A stretch of DNA of 64,000 bases from Syntrophus aciditrophicus SB (GTDB lineage Bacteria > Desulfobacterota > Syntrophia > Syntrophales > Syntrophaceae). Positions 10,096 through 24,500 of the stretch are shown piece after piece. Made by a program: the position numbers and the translations under genes. The stretch spans positions 2,729,001 to 2,793,000 of the forward strand of contig NC_007759.1 of NCBI RefSeq assembly GCF_000013405.1, written 5' to 3'. The notes under the pieces are model-generated. The model saw only the letters and a program-made list of their open reading frames with translations. It searched no databases and was not told where the DNA came from. The first letter of the stretch is position 1. Each line of letters begins with the position of its first letter.

Positions 10096-10128
10096 AAGTG
10101 GACTGTCAGGAAGGAGAGAACCGGTTCC

Positions 10129-10959
10129 TTATCGGACTCCGGATGCCTTCATCTCCAGCAGCCGTTCGATCCGTTTCTCGATCGGCGGGTGTGTACTGAA
10201 GAGATTCATGATGAAATCGCCTGATAGTGGATTGACGATAAACATGTGGGCGGTTGAGGGGTTTGCATCCATCGGTTTCGCCTTTGAAGCGAGGGACAAT
10301 TTGCGGAGAGCGCCGGCCAGGGCCTCCGGTTTTCCCGTCACCCGGGCGCTTCCCGCGTCGGCCTCGTATTCCCTCGATCGGGAAATCGCCATCTGAATCA
10401 CCGTGGCCGCGATGGGCGCGACAATCGCCGTGGCAATCGCGGGAATCATGCCTCCTCCCTCATCATTCCCGAAAAAAACGGCCCAGCGGGACAACAGCAC
10501 AACGGCGCTCGCCACCGTCGCCGCCATCGTGCTGATCAGGATATCCCTGTGCTTGATGTGGGCCAGTTCATGGGCAAGAACGCCTTCCAGTTCGTCCCTG
10601 TTCAGGATTTTCATAATTCCGGAAGTGACGGCAACGGCGGCATGATCTTCATTCCTCCCCGTGGCGAAGGCATTGGGCGTTTCACCGGCAATGACGTAAA
10701 GCCGGGGCTTCGGTATCCCGGCCTTCGCGGAGAGGGACTCCACGGCCTTATGGAGCACCGGCGCCTCCTGAGAGCTGACCTCCCGTGCGGAATACATCTT
10801 CAGGACGATGCTGTCCGAGTACCAGTAACTCCCGAAATTCATGAGGACGGAGAGGACCAGGGCGATCACGACGCCGGCGCCTCTGGCGACAAAATAGCCG
10901 ACCAGCACCAGCAGACCGGACAGGGAGGCCAGCAGGAGAATGACTTTGAGTGTGTTCAT
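10129..10959 (-). CDS. htpX: Zinc membrane protease HtpX
   Basis: A 276-residue M48-family membrane metalloprotease involved in quality control of inner-membrane proteins. Two N-terminal hydrophobic segments (residues ~5-25 and ~27-45) are followed by the zinc motif HELAHIKHRD (His130, Glu131, His134) and the third ligand region REYEADAGSARVTG. Two more hydrophobic stretches lie between them. Length and order match the family. It is on the same strand as, and 98 bases downstream of, a PspC-domain gene, suggesting a small envelope-stress operon. It converges with the debranching-enzyme gene. Confidence 0.95.
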   Translation of the reverse strand: MNTLKVILLLASLSGLLVLVGYFVARGAGVVIALVLSVLMNFGSYWYSDSIVLKMYSAREVSSQEAPVLHKAVESLSAKAGIPKPRLYVIAGETPNAFATGRNEDHAAVAVTSGIMKILNRDELEGVLAHELAHIKHRDILISTMAATVASAVVLLSRWAVFFGNDEGGGMIPAIATAIVAPIAATVIQMAISRSREYEADAGSARVTGKPEALAGALRKLSLASKAKPMDANPSTAHMFIVNPLSGDFIMNLFSTHPPIEKRIERLLEMKASGVR

Positions 10960-11057
10960 GACTTCTTTTTCCTTTACGTTTTTTCCGCGCCGGTCTGTCC
11001 TCCGGCACAGCCTGCTTTAATCATCGGCGCCCCATCTTTCAGGGGGAATCAGCGCAT

Positions 11058-11264
11058 TCAGACGTTTTCGCCTTTCGGAACGAATATCCAGAGAAGAATA
11101 TACAGCAGGAGTCCAAAACCGTAGAACAAGAACAGAAACGCGAACAGCAATCTCCAGCACCAGGACGGAATGGGCGTATGCTCTCCCAGTCCGCCGCAAA
11201 CCCCGCCGATCCATTTGTCCGTTTGCGATTTCCTGAATCGCTGAAGCCAGTTTTTTTCATCCAT
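11058..11264 (-). CDS. PspC-domain small membrane protein
   Basis: A 68-residue protein with the PspC fold: KWIGGVCGGLGEH, then a long hydrophobic stretch LLFAFLFLFYGFGLLLYILLWIFVP. PspC-like proteins sit in the inner membrane and take part in envelope stress responses. The start ATG follows a reasonable AGGAGGCTGCGAT ribosome site. The gene lies upstream of htpX on the same strand, which supports a common envelope-stress role. Confidence 0.85.
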   Translation of the reverse strand: MDEKNWLQRFRKSQTDKWIGGVCGGLGEHTPIPSWCWRLLFAFLFLFYGFGLLLYILLWIFVPKGENV

Positions 11265-11413
11265 ATCGCAGCCTCCTGTCGGATTTCCGGACTTTCTTTA
11301 TACGGATACGCTATGAGATATCAAAACCGGCTGTATTGTAAAGGGGTTTCTGCATATAGCCAGTTTCATCTTGATGAAAATCGACTGAAGTGTGATTGAC
11401 GGAACATCCCGAG

Positions 11414-11441
11414 ACGGAATAATTTATACGGAATAATTTAT
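11414..11441. repeat. 14-bp perfect tandem repeat upstream of rnhA
   Basis: The unit ACGGAATAATTTAT occurs twice head to tail, 60 bases before the rnhA start. It lies in the promoter-sized gap between the divergent pspC and rnhA genes. It could be a duplicated -10-like/AT element or a binding site; nothing more can be said from sequence alone. Confidence 0.85.
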
Positions 11442-11501
11442 TGGGAAGGGGGCCCTGCTCATGATATATGCCCTTTTCAAAAGAAAGGCGTCCCGAAATA
11501 C

Positions 11502-12023
11502 ATGAAAGCAACCAGCAAAGCGAAAACACATCCCCCCGGGGCAACCGCTGCGAAGGATCCTCAAAAACAGGTCATCATATACACCGACGGGGCCTGCCTG
11601 GGAAATCCAGGACCGGGAGGGTACGGGGTTGTTCTTCTTTATGGGGAGCACCGGAAAGAACTCTCCGGCGGCTATCGGCTCACTACGAACAACCGGATGG
11701 AGATCCTCGCGGCCATCAAGGGGCTGGAGGCCCTGAAGAGCGCCTGCTCGGTCACCCTTTATTCGGATTCACAATATCTGGTCAATGCCATCAACAAGGG
11801 ATGGGCGCAACGCTGGAAGGCGAACGGCTGGAAACGGAACGCCCGGGAAAAGGCGCTCAATCCCGATCTCTGGGAACGGCTGCTGGAACTCTGCTCCCGC
11901 CATGATATCACTTTTGTCTGGGTGCGTGGGCACGCGAACAACAAGGAAAACGAACGCTGCGATGTCCTGTCCAAGGAGGCCGCGGGACGGGCCGACCTGA
12001 AAGCCGATCCGGGCTACCCCTGA
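11502..12023 (+). CDS. rnhA: Ribonuclease HI
   Basis: RNase HI removes RNA from RNA-DNA hybrids, such as primers and R-loops. The 173-residue protein has the catalytic carboxylates in their motifs: [12 protein letters not shown] (Asp), [15 protein letters not shown] (Glu), [12 protein letters not shown] (Asp) and the late [15 protein letters not shown] (His and Asp). The handle region [14 protein letters not shown] is present, as in E. coli RNase HI. A basic N-terminal extension of about 23 residues precedes the core. The ribosome site is weak. It converges with the hypothetical gene at 12,057. Confidence 0.95.
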   Translation: MKATSKAKTHPPGATAAKDPQKQVIIYTDGACLGNPGPGGYGVVLLYGEHRKELSGGYRLTTNNRMEILAAIKGLEALKSACSVTLYSDSQYLVNAINKGWAQRWKANGWKRNAREKALNPDLWERLLELCSRHDITFVWVRGHANNKENERCDVLSKEAAGRADLKADPGYP

Positions 12024-12056
12024 GTTTGCCTGAAACCGGAATGACTATACAACCGT

Positions 12057-12431
12057 TTATTCCTTTTCCCCTTCGGCCTTCCCGTTTTTTTCCAGCTTTT
12101 TTGCCGCCTTCTTGTCCTGTTTCGCCTGCGCCTTGAGTGCTTTTTTCTGCAGCTTGGCCTGGGTTTTTTCTTCCGCCTCGACCGGGGTCGTCACGGCTTC
12201 CACTTGTCCGCTTTCAGAAGAATCCCCACCGGACGGCAATGCCGGCAATTGCCGTTGCGGAACCGGTCCGGCGCCGGCTTCCGGCTCCATTTTTTCCGTT
12301 GCTCTTCCCGCCCGAACTTTCTCCATGACATATTTGGCAAGGGACTTTCCGAACTGGGCGATAAAGCCGGTGACGAGAACAATGAGCACCCACTTCAGGA
12401 TTCTTTCAAAATCGATGCTTTCCATATTCAT
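12057..12431 (-). CDS. Single-pass membrane protein with a charged Lys/Ala/Glu tail
   Basis: A 124-residue protein of unknown function. Residues ~10-28 (LKWVLIVLVTGFIAQFG) form one membrane helix close to the N-terminus. A Pro/Gly/Glu-rich linker follows, and the last ~45 residues are highly charged and helical (KKALKAQAKQDKKAAKKL), which may form a coiled coil or bind nucleic acid or a partner in the cytoplasm. It lies downstream of mobB on the same strand with a 64-base gap. Confidence 0.65.
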   Translation of the reverse strand: MNMESIDFERILKWVLIVLVTGFIAQFGKSLAKYVMEKVRAGRATEKMEPEAGAGPVPQRQLPALPSGGDSSESGQVEAVTTPVEAEEKTQAKLQKKALKAQAKQDKKAAKKLEKNGKAEGEKE

Positions 12432-12495
12432 CAGTCCCGGGAAATCCGATCAGGAAAAGGAAGGATGCTCCGTGCCTCTGTTGTCGGAACGAGCC

Positions 12496-13005
12496 TCATT
12501 TCAGGACCGCCGCTTCGATAAGATCCACCAGCCCCTGGACATCGTTGATATCCAGACAGGGCGCCTCAATGGACAGGGGCACATCACTGGCCACGGCCAG
12601 CAGATTGTCCTCCGGAGCGCAGAGCAGTTCCCTTTTGAGGACAGCCCGAGACACTTCGATCTTCGGGTGGGGATTGCCCTTGAACCCCTCCGTCAGAATC
12701 AGATCCACATCGTGGATATAGCGTTCCCGCAGGGCTTCGATGCTGAGATCTTCCTCCACATCTTCGATCAGGGCCACCTTTTGGGGTGTCGCAACAACCG
12801 TCGCCCGGGAGCCTGCCTGCCGGTGCCGCCAACTGTCCTTGCCTTCCTTATCGATCTCGAAGTCATGGAGATGATGCTTGATGGTCGCCACCCGATATCC
12901 CCGACGAACCAGTTCCTGGATCAGTTTTTCGATCAGGGTTGTCTTTCCCGAGTTGGATTTGCCAACGATGGAAATGATCGGAATGAGAGATTTCTTTTTC
13001 ACCAT
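12496..13005 (-). CDS. mobB: Molybdopterin-guanine dinucleotide biosynthesis adaptor MobB
   Basis: A 169-residue GTP-binding protein that assists MobA in attaching the guanine nucleotide to molybdopterin. The Walker A loop GKSNSGKTTLIEKL is near residue 15, followed by GYRVATIKHHLHDFEID, DSWRHRQAGS and DLILTEGFKG, all typical MobB features. It is divergent from the formate dehydrogenase maturation gene fdhE, so the two probably serve the same molybdenum or tungsten enzymes. Confidence 0.93.
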   Translation of the reverse strand: MVKKKSLIPIISIVGKSNSGKTTLIEKLIQELVRRGYRVATIKHHLHDFEIDKEGKDSWRHRQAGSRATVVATPQKVALIEDVEEDLSIEALRERYIHDVDLILTEGFKGNPHPKIEVSRAVLKRELLCAPEDNLLAVASDVPLSIEAPCLDINDVQGLVDLIEAAVLK

Positions 13006-13165
13006 TTCTTCTTCTGCCGCCTTTCTTCAGCGCCATGCGGTTCAGACCTGATACAGAACGGCCGCCTGCATGCGTTTTCGATTAATCTCAAAGATTCTTA
13101 AGGTTTATAGATGAAGCGCCCGTTTCTTTCAAGGAATATATCCATAAAAAAATAGTATTAATTGC

Positions 13166-13193
13166 TTGCACTTTCCCTGTGAAAGGTTATATA
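13166..13193 (+). promoter_or_regulatory. Possible sigma-70-type promoter for fdhE
   Basis: TTGCAC (13166-13171) and TATATA (13188-13193) are separated by 16 bases, about 60 bases before the fdhE start, inside the AT-rich gap between divergent mobB and fdhE. The match is by eye only. Confidence 0.35.
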
Positions 13194-13254
13194 CGTAGCC
13201 AGCGTTTTGAACAGGATTTAAAGCGCAAGTACAAAGACGGGAGGCTTAAATTGC

Positions 13255-14085
13255 ATGGCGAACATGCTGGGCGCCTTAAAAACCATTGAACAGTACAAGT
13301 CCGACAGCCCGCACTACAGCGAACTGCTGGATATCCTGGCGGAGTTGCTCATTCTGCGGGAAGAGTATCGCAAGACCGCCGATAAGACAATCTTTCAGGT
13401 GGATGACCATCTGATCCCCCAGAAGGTGGCGGGCGGATTGCCCCTCATCGATTTTTTTTCCGGGAAATTCGATGTCTCCGTGCCGCAGAACTATTTTCTC
13501 CGGCTGCTGGATATCGCGGAAAAGCGCTCTCCGGAGAAAGCGCAGGAAATGGTGGCACAGCTTCATGACGGGGTTCTGGATTTCGAAAAGATGGTCCGTC
13601 ATACCTTCGATCCCCTTTCTGAAGAGGAGTTCCCGGACGAAAAGGATGACGATTTTTTCGATCTCGTGGAACTGTTTCTCGAGGAAAGCCTGAGGCCGGA
13701 GCTGGAAAAAGTCGCCCATCAATATGGTGACAGGATCTCGAAGCTCGGATGGAACGAAGGATATTGCCCCATCTGCGGCAAGGAACCGAAGATCGGAGAA
13801 ATCAAGGCCAGCGACGGACGCAGGTATCTCTTCTGCAACCAGTGCGGTTTCGAATGGCATTATCGAAGGGTGAAATGCCCCTTCTGCGGCAACGAAGAAC
13901 AGCAGGCCCTTGCCTACTTCACGATTGAAGGGGACGAGCGGTACCGGGTTGATGTATGCAACGTCTGCAAGCGCTACATCAAGATCGTCGATCTGCGGGA
14001 TACGGAGCAGGAAGCCAATCTCGACGTGGAAGACATTGCTACCCTTCATCTGGACATGCTGGCCTACGAAGAAGGATACAGTTAG
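13255..14085 (+). CDS. fdhE: Formate dehydrogenase accessory protein FdhE
   Basis: A 276-residue FdhE-family protein, needed to make active membrane or periplasmic formate dehydrogenase. The C-terminal half contains four CxxC pairs (CPICG, CNQCG, CPFCG, CNVCK), which bind a metal or iron in the family. The N-terminal half is helical and acidic (EEEFPDEKDDD). The ATG at 13,255 follows GGGAGG. An endonuclease III gene starts 24 bases after the stop. Together with MobB this indicates molybdenum/tungsten formate metabolism, common in syntrophic bacteria. Confidence 0.9.
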   Translation: MANMLGALKTIEQYKSDSPHYSELLDILAELLILREEYRKTADKTIFQVDDHLIPQKVAGGLPLIDFFSGKFDVSVPQNYFLRLLDIAEKRSPEKAQEMVAQLHDGVLDFEKMVRHTFDPLSEEEFPDEKDDDFFDLVELFLEESLRPELEKVAHQYGDRISKLGWNEGYCPICGKEPKIGEIKASDGRRYLFCNQCGFEWHYRRVKCPFCGNEEQQALAYFTIEGDERYRVDVCNVCKRYIKIVDLRDTEQEANLDVEDIATLHLDMLAYEEGYS

Positions 14086-14109
14086 CCTGAAGAGCTGCCG
14101 GCCTGGCTC

Positions 14110-14767
14110 ATGGAAAAAGAACGGATCGCCCTTCTGATTCAAAAGCTTGAAGACAGCGCGGGAGCCGCGGAGTTCCCCATCGTCACCCAGCTGGCGGAAA
14201 CCCGCCGCGATCCTTTTCTGATTCTGATTTCCACAGTACTCAGTCTCCGGACAAAGGATGAAGTCACGGCCACCGCTACGGAGCGGCTCTTCAGCCTGGC
14301 CTCAACACCGGAAACCATGCTGGAGCTGAGTGAAGAGGAAATACGCCAGGCCATCTATCCCGTCGGCTTTTACCGAAACAAATCCCGGCAGATTCGCGAA
14401 ATCTGCCGGGATCTTATTGAGCGATTTTCCTCCCGTGTTCCCGATTCCCTGGAAGACCTGCTTTCCCTCAAAGGCGTTGGACAGAAAACAGCCAATCTGG
14501 TCCTTTCCCTCGGCTTCGAGAAAGACGCCATCTGTGTGGACACCCATGTACACCGGATTTCCAACCGCCTCGGCCTGGTGAGCACGAAAACGCCGGAACA
14601 GACGGAATCGGCCTTACAGAACGTCCTGCCGCGCCGTTACTGGTCCCGGTACAACACCCTCCTGGTCTCCTTCGGTCAGCGCGTCTGCCGCCCTCTTTCT
14701 CCCCTCTGCAGTTCCTGTCCCCTTTGCTGAACTCTGTCCACGCATCAACGTCACCCGGCATCGATGA
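14110..14767 (+). CDS. nth: Endonuclease III with an apparent 3'-terminal frameshift
   Basis: This DNA glycosylase/AP lyase removes oxidised pyrimidines. The helix-hairpin-helix LKGVGQKTANL carries the catalytic Lys126, and VDTHVHR carries the catalytic Asp144. In the raw sequence the frame stops at 14,730 right after CPLC, leaving an abnormal iron-sulfur motif. Dropping one T from the TTT at 14,723-14,725 gives CPLAELCPRINVTRHR and a stop at 14,765-14,767, and restores the canonical C-x6-C-x2-C-x5-C cluster motif. I therefore extend the gene to 14,767 and read the break as a one-base indel (sequencing error or recent mutation). Confidence 0.88.
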
Positions 14768-14871
14768 ATTCTGCCCGGTCGCCTCTGTTTCTCTCGCTTC
14801 GCGCTTCTTTCGGCGGTTCCCGGCACATGATTCACCGTAAATGACTGGAGCGACTTTTCCGCAGCCCGCAA

Positions 14872-16614
14872 TCATCCAGTCCGGCGGTAGGCTTCGTCCC
14901 GCTTCAGGTAAGACAGGACCTCCCCAAGCGGCCGGCAGTTCAGGATATGGGCAGGCCGGCACCAGCCGCGCCGGGCCATGGCGATCCCGAAGCGCACCAA
15001 ATCGAAGTGTTCGGGACGATGGGCATCCGTGTCGATGGCCAGCAGAACGCCCAGTTCCCTGGCCCGGTAGATGGAAATGTCCTGAAGATCCAGCCGGTCC
15101 GGCATGGAATTGATCTCCAGAATCTTGCGGTGCTGCGCCGCCGCCTGAAAGACGGCCTCCAGATCCACGGCGATGGGCTCCCGCTGACCGATGAGGCGGC
15201 AGGTCGGATGGGCAAGAATATCCACATGAGGGTTTTCCAGGGCCTTCAGAATCCTCCGGGTCATTTTTGCCTCGCTCTGATTCAGGGCGGAATGCACCGA
15301 CGCCACGACCACATCGAGACGGGAAAGAATCCCGTCCGGCAGATCCAGTCGCCCGTCGGCCAGGATATTGACTTCAATCCCGGCCAGCAGGCGAATCCCC
15401 TCGAGCCGTTCATCGAGCTGTCGGATAGCCTGCATCTGTTTGAGCAGCCGCTCTTCATTCAACCCTCCGGCAATCCCCAATCCGCCGGAATGATCCGTAA
15501 TGGCCAGATACTGATACCCCAAGGCCTTCGCCGCCCGGGCCATGTCCTCAAGAGATGCCGTGCCGTCGCTCCAGTTGGTATGCACATGGAGATCGCCACG
15601 GATATCGGAGCGCTCAACCAGCCTGGGGATGGCTTTTCTCTCTGCCAGATCGATCTCGCCCCGATCCTCCCGGATTTCCGGCGGGATGTACTGCAGACCC
15701 AGGCGCTCGTAAAAGGCCTCTTCCGTGGAGAACTTTTCCAACCTGTCCGTGGCGGTATCCGTAATGCCGTATTCGCTCAGCTTCAGCCCTTTTTTCTGCA
15801 TGCGGGTCCTCAGGGCGATATTGTGCTGCCGGCTTCCCGTAAAATACTGGAGGAGCGAACCGAAGGCCTCGTGCTCCACCATCCGCAGATCGGCCTGAAG
15901 TCCGCCGGACAGGATCACGCTGGCCTTGGTCGGTCCTTGAGCAAGAACCTCCCGGACCTGAGGCAGGGACACAAATGACCGGATGACCGCCTCCGGATTA
16001 TCCGCCGTTCCCATGAGGTCGATGTCGCCGAGGGTTTCCCGGAACCGGCGGAGACTCCCGGCCGGCACCAGATTTCTCACCCCCGGCAGAGGACGGAGCG
16101 CGGACAGAATCTCCTCGACGATGGGAAGGGCCTGCCCCAGCGGAATGCGCTGATCCTTGCGCCGCATGGAGCGGATCGAATGCAGGATATTCTGCGCCGT
16201 CCGGTCTCCGAGCCGGAAGAGATGGGCCACCTTGCCCTCCAGAATGGCCTGCTCCAGTTCATCGACAGACGAAATTCCCAGTTCGGTCGCCAGTCGATAG
16301 GCGGTTTTGGGACCGATCCCGGGAATTTCCAGCAGGGTGGAAAGTCCTTCCGGAAGGGAATCCCGCAGGGTTTCCCAGGCGACCAGATGCCCGGTTCGGA
16401 CCAGTTCAGCCATCTTGGAGGCTATCGCCTCACCGATCCCGGGGAGGGCTTTCAGATCCTCACCCTCCGCCAGCATCGTCGCAACTTCCCGGGGCAGGTG
16501 TTCGATCACCTGTGCGGCCCGGCGGTACGCCCGGATCTTGAACGGATTTTCACCCCTGATCTCCAGAAAATCGGCCATCTGCTCGAAAATTCCGGCCATG
16601 TCGGCATTTTTCAT
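14872..16614 (-). CDS. polX: PolX: DNA polymerase beta-like with PHP domain
   Basis: A ~580-residue family X DNA polymerase/3'-5' exonuclease for gap-filling repair. It starts with helix-hairpin-helix segments (ALPGIGEAIASKMAEL and EIPGIGPKTAYRLA), followed by the polymerase nucleotidyl-transferase motif LRRFRETLGDIDLMG with the catalytic DxD pair. The C-terminal PHP domain begins at DLHVHTNWSDGTA and keeps its metal ligands (ITDHSG, GIEVNI, DILAHP, IDTDAH). I chose the ATG at 16,612-16,614 because a GGGAGGGG ribosome site precedes it; a GTG four codons upstream is the alternative. Confidence 0.93.
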   Translation of the reverse strand: MKNADMAGIFEQMADFLEIRGENPFKIRAYRRAAQVIEHLPREVATMLAEGEDLKALPGIGEAIASKMAELVRTGHLVAWETLRDSLPEGLSTLLEIPGIGPKTAYRLATELGISSVDELEQAILEGKVAHLFRLGDRTAQNILHSIRSMRRKDQRIPLGQALPIVEEILSALRPLPGVRNLVPAGSLRRFRETLGDIDLMGTADNPEAVIRSFVSLPQVREVLAQGPTKASVILSGGLQADLRMVEHEAFGSLLQYFTGSRQHNIALRTRMQKKGLKLSEYGITDTATDRLEKFSTEEAFYERLGLQYIPPEIREDRGEIDLAERKAIPRLVERSDIRGDLHVHTNWSDGTASLEDMARAAKALGYQYLAITDHSGGLGIAGGLNEERLLKQMQAIRQLDERLEGIRLLAGIEVNILADGRLDLPDGILSRLDVVVASVHSALNQSEAKMTRRILKALENPHVDILAHPTCRLIGQREPIAVDLEAVFQAAAQHRKILEINSMPDRLDLQDISIYRARELGVLLAIDTDAHRPEHFDLVRFGIAMARRGWCRPAHILNCRPLGEVLSYLKRDEAYRRTG

Positions 16615-16838
16615 AACCCCTCCCACGCCCCGCGATTCTTCGGTCCGGGCATACCGGGACCGAACCGGGACGACACAGAAAATCGCATCATAACAATCGT
16701 CGCAACTATCTTATATCGCATCACAAGACTTCAGCAACAGGAGAAAATGATTGACCGGCCGGTTATTAACCGTTATGCTCCCCATGTTTTGTGCTGCCCG
16801 GAGCACCCATTTTTGATCATCGAGGAGGTAAGCATGAC

Positions 16839-17589
16839 ATGATCAGACCGCTCATTGCCGGAAACTGGAAAATGTTCAAAACCGTTCAGGAATCTCTTGA
16901 TTTTGTCACTCAGATCAAGAAGGAGCTGCCCTTATCCCTGGACAGGGATGTCCTGGTCGCTCCCCCCTTTCCCAGCCTTTACCCCGTTTCGGAGATTTTA
17001 AAAGACAGCCCCATCCGTCTCGCGCCCAGAACCTCCATGACGCGAAAGAAGGCGCCTTCACAGGCGAAGTTTCCGCGGCCATGCTTCTGGCTGCCGGCTG
17101 CGACTCGGTCATCATCGGTCATTCAGAAAGGCGCACCCTTTTCGGAGAAACCGACGCGATCATCAATAAAAAAATCCGGGCGGCCTGCGAAGCGGCTTGA
17201 AGCCGATTTTCTGCATCGGTGAAACCCTGGCCGAGAGGGAATCCGGCCAGACCTTCAGTGTCCTGGAAAGACAGATAAAACAGGGGTTGAATTCTTTTAA
17301 CGTCAGTGATATACGGCACCTCGTCGTTGCCTATGAACCCGTGTGGGCCATCGGCACGGGCAAGACCGCAACGCCGGATCAGGCACAGGAGGCCCATGCC
17401 TTCATCCGCTCGACGATCGGCGGTGTTTTTGGAGCGGAATTCGCCTCCGAACACGCCATCCTGTATGGAGGCAGCGTGAATCCCGAGAACATCGCGTCGC
17501 TGATGAGCCGGCCGGATATCAACGGGGCGCTGGTCGGCGGGGCAAGCCTGAAGGTTGATTCCTTTCTCAGGATCATCCTGTACCCGTAA
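16839..17589 (+). pseudogene. tpiA: Triosephosphate isomerase interrupted by two single-base frameshifts
   Basis: TpiA interconverts dihydroxyacetone phosphate and glyceraldehyde-3-phosphate and is normally single-copy and essential. The three pieces together give a full protein: AGNWKMF (catalytic Lys) in the first frame, GHSERR (catalytic His) in the second, and YEPVWAIGTGKTA (catalytic Glu) with YGGSVNPEN in the third. Breaks lie near 17,022 (CTCG-CGCC where CTCGGCGCC would keep frame) and near 17,195 (GCGG-CTT where GCGGGCTT would). Both are one-G losses in G runs, suggesting sequencing or assembly error more than decay. The GAGGAGG site precedes an ATGACATGA start-stop that overlaps the true ATG. 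Confidence 0.9.
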
Positions 17590-17622
17590 GAGGGTTGATA
17601 AAAAATTTAAAGAGGCAAAATC

Positions 17623-18015
17623 GTGCACATTCTGATTAACATTTTACATATTCTGTCCTGTTTCGTTCTTGTCCTGGTCGTTCTTCTCCAGGCCGGCAAG
17701 GGCGCCAATATGGGAGCGGCTTTCGGCGGCTCCAGTCAGACCGTCTTCGGCAGCAGCGGAGCAGGAACCTTTCTCGGCAAAATGACGACTGCAGTCGCCA
17801 TCGTCTTCATGCTGACATCGCTTTCGCTGTCGTATACGTCGGTAAACAAAACTTCCTCGCTCATGGAAGGGGCATCCCGACCCGCTGCCGAAAAACCGGT
17901 GTCCGCGCCTGCGCCATTACCGTCAGCTCCGGCTGCAACTGCTCCGGCTTCCAGCAGCGCTCCGGCTTCCAGCAGCGCTCCGGCTTCGCCGACAACGACT
18001 CAACCGGCGAAATGA
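17623..18015 (+). CDS. secG: Preprotein translocase subunit SecG
   Basis: A 130-residue small inner-membrane subunit of the SecYEG channel. It begins at a GTG preceded by GAGG. Two membrane helices flank the conserved loop VLLQAGKGANMGAAFGGSSQTVFG and GTFLGKMT. The C-terminal ~45 residues are an Ala/Pro/Ser tail encoded by repeated 18-base units (SAPAS repeats), a low-complexity extension often seen in delta-proteobacterial SecG. The tpiA-secG order with 33 bases between is a classic bacterial arrangement. Confidence 0.93.
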   Translation: MHILINILHILSCFVLVLVVLLQAGKGANMGAAFGGSSQTVFGSSGAGTFLGKMTTAVAIVFMLTSLSLSYTSVNKTSSLMEGASRPAAEKPVSAPAPLPSAPAATAPASSSAPASSSAPASPTTTQPAK

Positions 18016-18059
18016 GGAAAGACGCTTTGAGAAAAAGCACCCAAAACCATCTTTTCGTA

Positions 18060-18088
18060 TTGACAAAATCATCGGAGTTAAGTTAGCC
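18060..18088 (+). promoter_or_regulatory. Possible promoter for tRNA-Leu
   Basis: A TTGACA at 18060-18065 is followed after 17 bases by a weak TTAGCC, about 90 bases before the tRNA. The -35 box is perfect but the -10 box is poor, so this is only a candidate. Confidence 0.25.
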
Positions 18089-18174
18089 TACGCTCCGATT
18101 GCAGGTTGCTCCATAAAACAGGATTCCGGAAGTACGCAGGACTTTTCAGGAAACGTCTGGAATTCCAGTAACAT

Positions 18175-18261
18175 GCCGAAGTGGTGGAATCTGGTAGACA
18201 CGCTATCTTGAGGGGGTAGTGGTTCATGACCGTGCCGGTTCAAGTCCGGCCTTCGGCACCA
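18175..18261 (+). tRNA. tRNA-Leu (anticodon GAG)
   Basis: A class II tRNA of 87 bases. The acceptor arms GCCGAAG and CTTCGGC pair fully and are followed by encoded ACCA. The anticodon stem CTATC/GGTAG encloses the loop TTGAGGG, giving anticodon GAG. A long variable arm lies between the anticodon and T arms, and the T arm has GGTTCAAGTCC. Confidence 0.95.
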
Positions 18262-18290
18262 TAATTTGAGCATTCGCTTTCCTTCATGAA

Positions 18291-18332
18291 AAAGGGGGTT
18301 GGTTCTTTCGGGAATCAACCCCCTTTGTTTTT
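18291..18332 (+). terminator. Rho-independent terminator after tRNA-Leu
   Basis: A 15-bp stem (AAAGGGGGTTGGTTC with GAATCAACCCCCTTT, one G-T pair) with a 6-base loop is followed by GTTTTT. It would end the tRNA transcript. On the other strand it lies just past the distal end of the CRISPR array and could stop array transcription too. Confidence 0.85.
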
Positions 18333-18385
18333 CTGGAGGCTGGCTGATGTGGACCGGGCTGATCTTAACCGTCCCTTGGGCAGAA

Positions 18386-23983
<5,598 letters not shown>

Positions 23984-24164
23984 TGTTTACATTTAAATTG
24001 AGATTTTAAGGATGCTTTTCAAGGACTTTCCGCGAATGGTAAGAGGATAGACTTATTTAGTGTACAATAAGATTAATGATCCTTTTTAATATCCGTAATA
24101 TCAATTACTTATTTCATCCGCGAACTCCCATGCAAGATTATGACAGCTTGATGTTCGCGCCGGC
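23984..24164 (-). promoter_or_regulatory. CRISPR leader
   Basis: This AT-rich 181-base stretch lies between the cas2 stop and the first, newest repeat, the normal position of a leader that promotes transcription and directs spacer insertion. It contains an inverted repeat CTTATT-8-AATAAG at 24,052-24,071 and, on the minus strand, a TTGAAA followed after 17 bases by AATTTA close to the array. No gene is present. Confidence 0.75.
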
Positions 24165-24455
24165 TTAAATAACAAGGGGACCTTCCTGATCAATGGTTTT
24201 CTTCGCGCCAACATGTTCAACACGCCGTCGCCAATTCGATCCCAAAAAATAAAATCTCAAACTGTCTTCCTCGGGATTTATTTCATCAATCAAACTCTTC
24301 CGAAATAGTGTCCATTGTGCGGGATCAACAATGCACTCAAAAACAGAATATTGAACTCTTTGGCCATAATTCTGGCAGGTCTTTGCTATACGGCGCAATC
24401 GCCTGGCTCCACCAGTATCCAACTTAGCCACATCATAACTGACAACAACCATCAT
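24165..24455 (-). CDS. cas2: CRISPR-associated endonuclease Cas2
   Basis: A 96-residue Cas2 of the type I-C kind; with Cas1 it captures and inserts new spacers. The N-terminal VVSYDV strand carries the conserved Asp. RLRRIAKTCQNYGQRVQYSVFEC is the typical middle segment and LRFYFLG precedes the variable tail. It lies 45 bases after cas1 and directly before the leader. Confidence 0.97.
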   Translation of the reverse strand: MMVVVSYDVAKLDTGGARRLRRIAKTCQNYGQRVQYSVFECIVDPAQWTLFRKSLIDEINPEEDSLRFYFLGSNWRRRVEHVGAKKTIDQEGPLVI

Positions 24456-24500
24456 TTTTCGTTACCTGTTTGTTAAGTAATGTTCAAAATCGGTATTCTT

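Noticed and set aside
16791-17589. Two separate proteins in the tpiA region
   Set aside because: The pieces align in order to one triosephosphate isomerase across three frames; single-base changes explain the split.
18175-18261. tRNA-Leu 3' end as attachment site for a CRISPR-bearing island
   Set aside because: I found no direct repeat of the tRNA end on the far side and no integrase gene in the window.
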